Shown here piece by piece: positions 27,090 through 34,786 of a DNA stretch of 64,000 nt (position 1 is its first letter; every line of letters starts with the position of its first letter). The notes under the pieces are model-generated. The model worked only from the letters and a program-made list of their open reading frames with translations, ran no database searches and had not been told where the DNA came from. This stretch comes from Flammeovirgaceae bacterium (GTDB lineage Bacteria; Bacteroidota; Bacteroidia; Cytophagales; Cyclobacteriaceae). Where the stretch lies: NCBI GenBank assembly GCA_016709845.1, contig JADJMA010000034.1, positions 1 to 64,000 on the forward strand, written 5' to 3'. A program made the translations under genes and the position numbers.

Positions 27090-28997
27090 ATGGTAGCGGA
27101 CAGAAAGAGGCGATTGCAAGATGGAAGGGAGTTCGATCATTTCTTTCCACCCCCAGGTGAAACTGATACAACGGTAAAGAAGAGTGCGAATGTAGAAGAC
27201 ACGATGAAACTCATTCGCAAGGCATTGCCACAAACGGTATGGCAAACGGAAAAGATTGCAAAAGTTTTGAAGGGTAAGACGCTGGAAGAAACCTGTTCCA
27301 ACATCTGGCACTTTGTGTACAACCACATACAATACAAGAAAGACGAGGAAGGAGTTGAACAAGTACGAAGTCCCAGAAGGGCATGGAGCGATAGGAAGAC
27401 AGGAGTTGACTGTGACTGTTATACCGTATTCATTCTCTCCATCCTCCGATCTCTTGATATTGATTGCATCGCCAGGATAACGAAATATCCAAAGCGTTAT
27501 CCGGAAGTACCACGATGGCAGCATGTGTATCCCATCGTTCCGAAGCCAGGCCATCGGGAAGACTATATCGATGAACGTGACCACTACATCGTGATTGATT
27601 GTGTGAAGGACAGGTTTGATGATGAACAACCTTATTTAGAATGTAAAGACTACGATATGAGACTGGATTATTTAGACGGATTTGAGAACGACATGCAAGA
27701 GGAAACTTTTGACCTCGTAGAGCATGACAATGTTGACCTCTCTGATCTCGCCTCGGTATATGATGATGAGGAGATGGGAAACATCTTCAAGAAAGTGGGA
27801 AGTGCGGTGAAGAAAACGGTGAAGAAGGTAGGCGATAAAGTGGGAGACGGAATTCGGGTCATCAACCGCTACGTCAATCCCGCCACATTACTTCTGAGGA
27901 ATGGCTTTTTGTTAGCCATGAAAATTAACCTCATGAATGTTGCAGGCAGATTGCGTTACGGTTACCTCACCCGATTCCCAGGCACAAGCCAAGGGTATGA
28001 ACTTGAGCGAACTGAAAAGCTTCGCTCCATAAAAGACAGAGCGGAGACAGTGTATTGGCAAGCCGGAGGTAAAAAGGAAAATCTTAAGAAAGCCATTCTA
28101 CAAGGCAATGGTAATAAAGATAGAAATGTACCCTTAAGTGGTCTCAGTGGTTTAAGCGATGTGTATGCAGACCAGGATGAGTATAACATTATGTACAGAG
28201 ATAACATTGAAGGACTCGGTGAACTTGCCAGCGGTGCAGCCATCGCAGCAGCGACTACGGCTGTGGCTGCCATCGCTGGAGCTTTGAAACAAGTGAAAGG
28301 ATTATTCATCAAAGGTGGAAGCAATGAAAAATCATTTCAGAGTGACACAGACAACGCGGGTACGGCTGCATCTGCCCCATCGATGATACCGGAAGATGAA
28401 GATGCCTTCAAGTACGACAGCTATGTGGCACCACCCGTAACACAACAACAGCCAACACTGGTATCAAAACTAACTACCGCTGTAAAGTCAATTGTTACGA
28501 GTCCGATCATCGCACCTAAACAAATCGTAACGACAACGTCACCAACAACATCAATACAAGCACCAACGCGGCCATACGCACCCGCACCGAGTGTGCCTGC
28601 AACAACGATCAAAACCAATGAAACGACAAAAATATATTCAGCTCCTACTGCGACTGCTAAGCCTGTATTATCAAATGAACCTACCGCCAGCGGATCTATG
28701 CTTGTACCAAATGAGAGTACAACACCTGGCGATGCTATACAAACTCAGGATGGTTCAGAGAAAACTGGCATCGTTCAAAAGACTACGACATGGGTGAAAT
28801 CAAATCCAGGAAAATCACTGCTCGTGGCGGGTGGAATCATCACCGGAGGTCTTCTGCTCATGCGAGCAATGAGAGGTGGATCAGGAACCAATGGCTTAAG
28901 CGGACTTCCTGCGAAAAGGAAAACGAAGAAACGTAAACACAAGAACAGAAAAGTAAGTGGTAAGAAAAGCAAAGTGAAATTTCAAAATCTATTATAG
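27090..28997 (+). CDS. transglutaminase-like protein with membrane segment and Lys-rich tail
   Basis: An intact 635-residue protein, the longest unbroken gene of the element. Residues 60-180 are transglutaminase-like: VDCDCYTVFILSILRSLDID with the candidate nucleophile Cys, and DERDHYIVIDCVKDRF with candidate His/Asp. Residues 230-280 form an amphipathic Lys-rich helix (KKVGSAVKKTVKKVGDKVGD) and a conserved-looking NPATLLLRNGFLLAMKINLM. An Ala-rich hydrophobic segment and a Pro/Thr-rich linker follow. A C-terminal helix (LLVAGGIITGGLLLMRAM) then precedes a tail of Lys/Arg. Possible roles are cross-linking or processing of virion proteins, or protease-like cleavage. I do not recognise a described family for the full architecture. 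Confidence 0.7.
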   Translation: MVADRKRRLQDGREFDHFFPPPGETDTTVKKSANVEDTMKLIRKALPQTVWQTEKIAKVLKGKTLEETCSNIWHFVYNHIQYKKDEEGVEQVRSPRRAWSDRKTGVDCDCYTVFILSILRSLDIDCIARITKYPKRYPEVPRWQHVYPIVPKPGHREDYIDERDHYIVIDCVKDRFDDEQPYLECKDYDMRLDYLDGFENDMQEETFDLVEHDNVDLSDLASVYDDEEMGNIFKKVGSAVKKTVKKVGDKVGDGIRVINRYVNPATLLLRNGFLLAMKINLMNVAGRLRYGYLTRFPGTSQGYELERTEKLRSIKDRAETVYWQAGGKKENLKKAILQGNGNKDRNVPLSGLSGLSDVYADQDEYNIMYRDNIEGLGELASGAAIAAATTAVAAIAGALKQVKGLFIKGGSNEKSFQSDTDNAGTAASAPSMIPEDEDAFKYDSYVAPPVTQQQPTLVSKLTTAVKSIVTSPIIAPKQIVTTTSPTTSIQAPTRPYAPAPSVPATTIKTNETTKIYSAPTATAKPVLSNEPTASGSMLVPNESTTPGDAIQTQDGSEKTGIVQKTTTWVKSNPGKSLLVAGGIITGGLLLMRAMRGGSGTNGLSGLPAKRKTKKRKHKNRKVSGKKSKVKFQNLL

Positions 28998-28998
28998 C

Positions 28999-29559
28999 AT
29001 GGGACGGACAAGAAAACATAAAAACAAAAAACACCAACAAGGAAATGGGCTCTTTGGAACTGCACCAGTGATGCAGCATCCGATAACCCAAACAGTAACC
29101 AAAGGCGGTCTTGTATTACTGGCTGCCATAGCCGCAGGAGGTGCCGGTGCAGCACTTGGTAAGCACTCACTCCTGGCCGGAATTCCTGTAACGCTACTCG
29201 GCTTTCATAAGAAGAACCCATACATCATCGCAGCAGGCCTGGGCCTCACGTTGAGCAATGGATTTCAAAATCAAAACAAGACCACTGTTCAAGGAGTCGA
29301 AGGCTTTGATATGAAACAAATAGCGGAGCAAGCCAAAGATCGTGTAGGAACATTCTTCAAGAATTTTTCGGAGAAGCTCTACATCAAAGCTGAGCCTACC
29401 GGAACCGCTGGACTAGCCGGAGAAGAACAAGTGACCTACTTCGTCAATCCACACAACTCGAAAGAGCTGGATATGACGGCCATTGATAGAATCCAGGAAC
29501 AGATCGCCAACATGAATGGTGGAATGAATGCAGTCGAAGAAACTGAAAGGGAGTTTTAA
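28999..29559 (+). CDS. two-helix membrane protein with basic N terminus
   Basis: Begins 1 bp after the transglutaminase-like stop. The 186 residues open with MGRTRKHKNKKHQQGN, nearly all basic. Two Gly/Ala-rich helices follow (GLVLLAAIAAGGAGAALG and NPYIIAAGLGLTLSNGF), then an amphipathic segment and a charged C terminus. The basic tail plus tight helical hairpin is the plan of virion membrane proteins in internal-membrane viruses, but it is not specific. No family recognised. The stop overlaps the next start by 32 bp. Confidence 0.65.
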   Translation: MGRTRKHKNKKHQQGNGLFGTAPVMQHPITQTVTKGGLVLLAAIAAGGAGAALGKHSLLAGIPVTLLGFHKKNPYIIAAGLGLTLSNGFQNQNKTTVQGVEGFDMKQIAEQAKDRVGTFFKNFSEKLYIKAEPTGTAGLAGEEQVTYFVNPHNSKELDMTAIDRIQEQIANMNGGMNAVEETEREF

Positions 29560-30084
29560 ATCAAAGAGTAAGCACATCAAAGAGCAATTGCTTCAGGGCA
29601 AACTTCGTCTCGCTGATCAGTTGATCTATACGATCAAGCCCATTAAAGGTGCGAAGACGATCAAGATGTTTGAAAGCCAGGATGTGAAAGAAGTGAACCT
29701 GCGCAATATCAGCAATGCCAAGCTTCCGAAGAACATGGCGTTGCTTGTGTCAGGCATCTATCTGTTGCATGGTATTGCTACCTCACTGGATATTGATGAC
29801 GTCAAAACAACCAAGTTTGATTCCATCGAGAACGTGGTGCATTAGCAAATGGTGAGTTCAAACTCAAAGCCAACAAAAAGCAACTGGTGAGCGACACTTC
29901 TAACCGGAAGTTTGTGACCACCCAGTTTGACATGGTGCCAAAGAGTTTTTACAAACTGGCGAACCCACGTCTGATTCATGATGATGTAGACATCGAGTTT
30001 GAAATTGAACTGGGCACCATTAAAGGACTTGATGCAAACTCAGTTTTGTATGTAGGTCTTGAAGGAACAGCAACCATTCCTTAG
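29528..30084 (+). CDS. beta-rich protein, candidate capsid protein 1 (frameshifted)
   Basis: Two frames join near 29845 to give about 185 residues without membrane helices. The protein begins with basic residues (SKSKHIKEQLLQGKLRLADQ). A series of predicted strands follows, ending with FDMVPKSFYKLANPRLIHDD and VDIEFEIELGTIKGLDANSV, then LYVGLEGTATIP. Size and strand density fit a jelly-roll, and the position straight after membrane proteins fits a major capsid protein of a tailless phage. This is inference from composition and context, and no homology is asserted. Structure prediction would decide. Confidence 0.55.
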
Positions 30085-30090
30085 TAGGTC

Positions 30091-30471
30091 ATGGAGAAGC
30101 GTTTAGTGGATAAAATCTACACCTTCCTGGTGGACGCGGAAGGGCAACCGGTGAGCAAGAAGTTTGACCTGGATAAGAACGTAAAAGTAGTGCATGGCAT
30201 TATGATGAGTTCTGACAGACCGAACCTCTTGTTCTACCGGGGCTCTCAGCGAATCGAGCTTAGCGGAGAAGAACTTTATCCTGAAGACTATGAAAGCAAA
30301 ATGTTCATGAGTGGATTAGGAGTGGCTCCGGACCTACGATACAAATCATTGGGTAACGGAGTGGTTGCAGGAAATGGAGAATTAAAAATCCAGTATAAAG
30401 ACACTGCTAATCCAAACGCTCCCTTTGCAGTCTACAAAGTGATCATCAGCCTTTCCTGTGAGATGCGATGA
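30091..30471 (+). CDS. beta-rich protein, candidate capsid protein 2
   Basis: An intact 126-residue protein 7 bp after the previous stop. Strands alternate with turns throughout: YTFLVDAEGQPVSKKFDLDK, VVHGIMMSSDRPNLLFYRGS, RIELSGEELYPEDYESKMFM, and finally APFAVYKVIISLSCEMR. There is no signal peptide or TM segment. It could be a second capsid or vertex protein, and the last strand resembles in type the last strands of the proteins on either side. Its stop overlaps the next ATG (ATGA), showing translational coupling. Confidence 0.55.
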   Translation: MEKRLVDKIYTFLVDAEGQPVSKKFDLDKNVKVVHGIMMSSDRPNLLFYRGSQRIELSGEELYPEDYESKMFMSGLGVAPDLRYKSLGNGVVAGNGELKIQYKDTANPNAPFAVYKVIISLSCEMR

Positions 30472-30835
30472 TCATCACAAAGACCAAACGGAGAATCATC
30501 GTAACCAAACTTGAGGTGAACAAGCTTGAACGGTTTAAGCCATTCGAAATCAGGTTACCGGCTAACGTGAAGAAAGTAACAGGGATACTCGTAACAGCTA
30601 CCGCAAAATGATACTGGGCAATCTAAGCTTTCAGGCCAATGATAAGATGGATGTCTTTCATGTGGCACAAGTTCAGGAAGATGGAATTGAATCTTCAGAT
30701 GTACTATCAAATCCTTTTGTAATCACAGTCTATGTGGAATGTGAAATGGCGGAAGAGCTAGAGGAAGTAGTCGATGAAGATAAGATTGATGAGGAAGACA
30801 ACGACTACCTGGAACCGATGGAGATAAACTTATGA
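30468..30835 (+). CDS. beta-rich protein, candidate capsid protein 3 (frameshifted)
   Basis: The start at 30468 overlaps the previous stop. The first frame reads IIVTKLEVNKLERFKPFEIR, then LPANVKKVTGILVTAT. A shift near 30605 leads to LGNLSFQANDKMDVFHVAQV and PFVITVYVECEMAEELE, ending in an acidic tail. The whole is about 122 residues, nearly the same length and closing-strand pattern (VYVECEM compared with ISLSCEM) as the preceding protein. The two may be paralogous sandwich proteins. Its stop overlaps the next ATG (ATGA). Confidence 0.55.
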
Positions 30836-31144
30836 CAGAACAATTCATCCTTCAGTTTGCGGCCTTGAGGTTAAAACAACAAGGATATACGAAGTATCAC
30901 TTTCGTCATCAGGGATTTTATTGTTGAGGCAGGAAAAACAGTAACCATACCTGCCTACAATGAAATGTTCTTCATCATCGATGAACCTCCAGGGCTCGTG
31001 GTGGACTCAGATTATGGAATGTATGACTCAACGGATGACCCCATACCAGAGAGCATTCACATCCATCGCGGAGAAATCAAGATTACGAACCCAGGAGATG
31101 CAAAGCGAAGAATAAAATTTATACAGGCAATCATTGTGAATTAA
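30832..31144 (+). CDS. beta-rich protein, candidate minor capsid/vertex protein (frameshifted)
   Basis: MTEQFILQFAALRLKQQGYT is followed, after a shift near 30920, by IVEAGKTVTIPAYNEMFFII, DEPPGLVVDSDYGMYD and a last pair of strands ending IKFIQAIIVN. Total is about 103 residues, soluble. Too short for the ORF finder in either frame, but clear when joined. It is the fourth small beta protein in a row. Confidence 0.5.
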
Positions 31145-31150
31145 CAGATT

Positions 31151-31609
31151 ATGGCACTACCGAATAAAGAAAAATACGAACAGAAAAAGATTGACAACCT
31201 TTTGCATTACCTGCGACTCTACCATGAGAAAGGTCAGCCCATTGATTATGAAATTCTGGTGGATGGGTTTAAGGCCGTGCGCAGAACCAGTGACCCTGAT
31301 ATGTTTACCATGTTCGAAAACTTTGTCACTGCTGATACACGGTCCATTGAGATTTTACTCTTTACAGGAAGTAGCAACAACAATGAAAAGCGAATCTTCT
31401 ACTTCGGTGAAGATCAGAAAGAAGGACTTTCAGGAGTTGATGTAAAGAACATCGTAGATGAGGAAGTGCAACGAAAGCTTCGTGAAAAAGAATACGATGC
31501 GCTCAGAGACGAAAACAAAAACCTGAAACAACACATTGCCGACCTGGAGAGTGAGGTAGATGAATTGGAGAAACATAATGCCCGACTTGAATTGAAGCAA
31601 TCTCCTTGA
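31151..31609 (+). CDS. hypothetical protein with C-terminal coiled coil
   Basis: 152 residues. The N-terminal half mixes helix and strand (NLLHYLRLYHEKGQPIDYEI, then RSIEILLFTGSSNNNEKRIF). From residue 105 on it is a regular heptad coiled coil (VQRKLREKEYDALRDENKNL, then HIADLESEVDELEKHNARLE). No family recognised. A coiled-coil linker protein among structural genes suggests an assembly or fibre-attachment role. Its stop overlaps the next start. Confidence 0.55.
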   Translation: MALPNKEKYEQKKIDNLLHYLRLYHEKGQPIDYEILVDGFKAVRRTSDPDMFTMFENFVTADTRSIEILLFTGSSNNNEKRIFYFGEDQKEGLSGVDVKNIVDEEVQRKLREKEYDALRDENKNLKQHIADLESEVDELEKHNARLELKQSP

Positions 31610-31965
31610 ATAGCTTCCTGGGTGATGTTGGCTCAAGCCTGGTCGAGAGTTTCATCAAACGAAATCCAAAACTCATGGCCGCCTTCCCTGGTGGAGAAGC
31701 ACTCGCGGGTCTATTGCAGCCAGGCAATGGTGAAACCGTTGATGATCCAATACTGGATTCAGAAGTAAGCTTTAAACCAAAGGCAAGCTCCTCTGCACAT
31801 TCTCCTAGTGAGGATGACCAGGCAGCCATTCAATTTGTCAATCAACTGAAGTCACAGTTTAGTAAAGAGGAGTTTGAGAGGGTACTCCATATTCTTCAAA
31901 CCCTGGCCGATGACAAGAGTAAGATTGATCTCTTAATAAATCATTTAAATATTAAACAATCATAG
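31606..31965 (+). CDS. hypothetical helical protein (TTG start)
   Basis: 119 residues starting from a TTG that overlaps the upstream stop (ctTTGAatag). The first 40 residues are amphipathic with Gly (SLVESFIKRNPKLMAAFPGG), the middle is Ser/Pro-rich, and the C terminus is a helical bundle (QFVNQLKSQFSKEEFERVLH). No family recognised. Tight overlap keeps it within the operon. Confidence 0.5.
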   Translation: MNSFLGDVGSSLVESFIKRNPKLMAAFPGGEALAGLLQPGNGETVDDPILDSEVSFKPKASSSAHSPSEDDQAAIQFVNQLKSQFSKEEFERVLHILQTLADDKSKIDLLINHLNIKQS

Positions 31966-31967
31966 TC

Positions 31968-32150
31968 ATGAACAAGTACAGTTTTGAAGTGAGCATTGAA
32001 GCACAAACGCAAGGTGAAGCAGAAGTAAAACTGACAGCAGCATCCATCTTGATGCAAAAGTTAAAGGCACGCGAAATAGCAAAGCTTGCCGATGTGGTAA
32101 AGAATGATCCTGGAAAGACAGCCCTGGCAAAGAAGGCGCTGGGATTATAA
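31968..32150 (+). CDS. small acidic/helical protein
   Basis: 60 residues, starting 2 bp after the previous stop: MNKYSFEVSIEAQTQGEAEV followed by an Ala/Lys-rich helix ending AKKALGL. It resembles in length and strand-then-helix plan small phage-encoded proteins with a sigma-like or Arc-like fold, but no motif fixes this. Intact. Confidence 0.5.
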   Translation: MNKYSFEVSIEAQTQGEAEVKLTAASILMQKLKAREIAKLADVVKNDPGKTALAKKALGL

Positions 32151-32174
32151 AAAAAACGAAGGGACGAGTACGGT

Positions 32175-32574
32175 ATGAATGTAGACGGACAGAAGATTCA
32201 AAATTTCAAGACCGTAGTGATCTATTCGACACTGGGACTTGGTACCGCAACCGGACTATTTTTTCTGGCGCGTCACTTCTATAAGAAAACAAGAGCGAAT
32301 GTTTCGCAAAAGCATAGTCTTGAAGTAGGTGATCCGGCAACTTTTGCCAAGCAATTAAAGATGGCTTTTGATAATGACAACTATGCGGGTTGGGGAACAA
32401 ATGAAAAGATGGTGATACGGGTGTTTAACGACTTGCCCTCCAAAAGCATGTACACAAAAGTGCAGAAGGAATACGCCAATCTATATGGAAGAAGCCTGAA
32501 TGCAGACCTGGAAGACGAAGTTGAGCAGTGAAGAGTATAACGAGCTGATTAGAGTTTTAAATGCAAAGAAGTGA
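32175..32574 (+). CDS. single-pass membrane protein with annexin-repeat-like C terminus (frameshifted at end)
   Basis: The N-terminal membrane helix is VVIYSTLGLGTATGLFFLAR. The soluble part, LKMAFDNDNYAGWGTNEKMV followed by YANLYGRSLNADLEDE, has the GxGTxE loop and helix lengths of annexin-type repeats. A shift near 32520 adds LSSEEYNELIRVLNAKK, and its stop overlaps the next ATG (TGATG). About 132 residues. Annexin-like repeats bind membranes, which would suit a virion-membrane protein, but similarity is by eye only. Confidence 0.5.
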
Positions 32575-33558
32575 TGGCGAAGACGGTATCGAAGGGAAAG
32601 AAGAAAACGCAAGGGCGAAAAGCCAAAACCCAAAAACCGACAGCCCAGACAAAGAGTCAAGGCAAGAAAGCGAGGAGTTAAACCTGCCAAAGTATTTATC
32701 TATGCCCTGGCACTTGCAGCTCTTGGCGGTGGTGGTTATCTGGTATATGATCAGGTAAAAAGGAAGAAGGCAGTTGAACAGAATCAATTACCCTCTGACA
32801 ATAACTCTGATACGATCATCATTAATAATACCCTTCCTACTTCGATAAGTTCGTTCACTTCGAAAATGTTGAGTTCAGCCAGTGATAGCTTCCCATTGAA
32901 GCGAGGAAGTAAAGGCACGCGGGTAACTGCACTTCAGCAAGCGCTATCAAAAACGACACCTTCTATTTTGATTGATGGACAGTTCGGACCACAAACTGCG
33001 GAAGCATTAAAGAATGCAGGCTTTCCTGAATTAGTCGATGAAACTCTTTTCAATAAGATTACAGGTGTAACCAAAAATACAGTTCAGGTAGTTTTCAATC
33101 CTTCATCATTGGCATTGAGTCTTTATAGTGCAGCACAATCAAAGAACCTCACTCAGGTACTCAGTGTCTTGAAACAACTTAAGTCTATTTCAGAATATTC
33201 AGCGGTGAATGAGTACTACAAAAAGCAAGGCTTTATTTCTAAAACCATCGTGAACGATCTTCTGGAATATGACTTCAAGAGTAATGAAGCAGCCAAAGTT
33301 CAAATCCGAAATGAATTACTGCGCATCGGTTTAAAAGTGAGTAGTACAGGAACGTGGAGCTTGCAAGGATTACGGTTATACAAAGACCTGATCACGATTC
33401 GCGAAACAGTAGTCACCGATTCCCGAAACAACCGGATACCCGTGCGTAGGAATACGATACTCGGAGATGAATTGGAAGTTGCTAATGGAATGACATGGTT
33501 CAAGTCTATTGATAACAGCATTCTGAAAGTCCCAACGCAGGACGTGAAGTACACTTAA
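32574..33558 (+). CDS. membrane-anchored peptidoglycan-binding protein (frameshifted)
   Basis: The start at 32574 gives a 33-residue Lys/Arg-rich tail (MAKTVSKGKKKTQGRKAKTQ). A shift near 32680 leads to one membrane helix (VFIYALALAALGGGGYLVYD). Then comes a PG_binding_1 domain: FPLKRGSKGTRVTALQQALS, ILIDGQFGPQTAEALKNAGF. The C-terminal 150 residues include a helical section and a small beta module (VRRNTILGDELEVANGMTWF). It totals about 327 residues. Anchored on a membrane and able to hold the cell wall, it could position lytic enzymes during entry or exit. Confidence 0.7.
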
Positions 33559-33572
33559 ACAATTAATAAGCA

Positions 33573-34091
33573 ATGGCAAAGTTTGAAAACTTCGCAGGGA
33601 AACTCCTGCGATTAGAGGGAGGGTATGTGAATCATCCATTGGATAAAGGAGGCCCGACTAAGTATGGAGTCATTCTTTCTGTGTGGAAGGAACATGGACA
33701 TGATAAAGATGGTGATGGAGACATTGATGCCGAAGACATCAAGAAACTCACGGAAGAGGACGCACGGTATATCGCCAAGAAAATCTTCTGGGATTACTTC
33801 CTGGCTGACCATATTTCCAATGAATCGGTGGCCGAGTTTATTGTGGATTGGGGTTACAATTCAGGAAGAAAGACCAGGCTAAGATCGTTCAGCGATTGGT
33901 CAATGAGAAGTGGACGGTACCGTAGGGATTCAAACCCTCCGGGCCATTAACGGCACTGACCAGGAGCAACTGTTCAACCTGCTTAAAATTGAGCGAAAGG
34001 TATTTCTCAATAACATCATCGAAGGAAGCCTGATCAGATTGTATTCTACGATGGTTGGATGAATCGGGTGAACTCATTCAAGTACGCCTAG
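33573..34091 (+). CDS. GH108 muramidase with PG_binding_3 domain (endolysin-like), frameshifted
   Basis: The glycoside hydrolase 108 opening is LLRLEGGYVNHPLDKGGPTK, with the catalytic Glu in LEGGY, and KYGVILSVWKEHGHDKDGDG follows. The domain continues with YIAKKIFWDYFLADHISNES and VDWGYNSGRK. Shifts near 33885 and 34025 lead to the second domain (VNEKWTVDGTVGIQTLRAIN) and the end WMNRVNSFKYA. About 172 residues, the usual size for phage/gene-transfer-agent endolysins of this family. It cleaves the glycan backbone of peptidoglycan. This gene strongly supports a viral origin for the cluster. Confidence 0.85.
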
Positions 34092-34121
34092 TTCCGGTGA
34101 ATAAAATTTAAGCATCAGCGC

Positions 34122-34679
34122 ATGTTATCACGTATCAAGGAAATTCTAAAAGAATATGGCTTTGTTCTCTACACAAGGCCGTATGAACTTAACATCGTAG
34201 GACTACGGAGTAAAAGTGTTCAGTCAAATGCCTTTGACGATGAGATACATGTATTTTATAAAAGCCGGATGGAAAGTGGGAATACCCACATCTATCCGGC
34301 TACGACTGATCCAGGAACATTCTGGCTAAACAATCCATCATTTCCGCAAGGCACTGCCATCTTGGCACAAGGTCAGAATGTAGATGCTTACGCCATCGGA
34401 AAACATAGAGGAATGTACGAGGCACTTGTTCAGCAAAAGCCCGTGACGGTGATCAGAGATTATGACCGTGATGCGATTTTGGATTTCAAAAATGGAACCA
34501 GGCAAACAGGGAATTTTGGGATCAACATTCACCGAGCTTCTGTGTCAGGAACAACCAAATCCATTGACAGATACTCTGCCGGATGCCAGGTGTTTAAGAA
34601 TGCTGATGACTTTCTGACGTTCATGGAATTGTGCCGTCAGCAGCCAAGCTTTATGGTAATAAGTTCAGCTATACCCTGA
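34122..34679 (+). CDS. YkuD-like (L,D-transpeptidase-fold) peptidoglycan enzyme
   Basis: An intact 185-residue protein without a signal peptide. The C-terminal part has an HxnSxGC arrangement: FGINIHRASVSGTTKSIDRY followed by SAGCQVFKN, matching the His and Cys of L,D-transpeptidase folds. Earlier segments (STHIYPATTDPG-like, GTAILAQGQNVDAYAIGKHR) form the surrounding beta barrel. In phage contexts such proteins act on peptide cross-links of the cell wall. It follows the GH108 gene by 30 bp. The 107 bp after it contain no clear gene. Confidence 0.6.
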   Translation: MLSRIKEILKEYGFVLYTRPYELNIVGLRSKSVQSNAFDDEIHVFYKSRMESGNTHIYPATTDPGTFWLNNPSFPQGTAILAQGQNVDAYAIGKHRGMYEALVQQKPVTVIRDYDRDAILDFKNGTRQTGNFGINIHRASVSGTTKSIDRYSAGCQVFKNADDFLTFMELCRQQPSFMVISSAIP

Positions 34680-34786
34680 TTGATTTCAGATCGCTAAGAC
34701 GAATTACGCTCAAGCGAGTAATAACAGCCATAACCATTTTTTGCAGCCATCGCCTTGGGATGGGTATTTAAACCGAATGTAAGATT

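Noticed and set aside
27021..27629. 202-residue minus-strand ORF overlapping the transglutaminase-like gene
   Set aside because: Antisense to a protein with clear motifs and in the wrong direction for the element's operon. Composition is that of a shadow frame.
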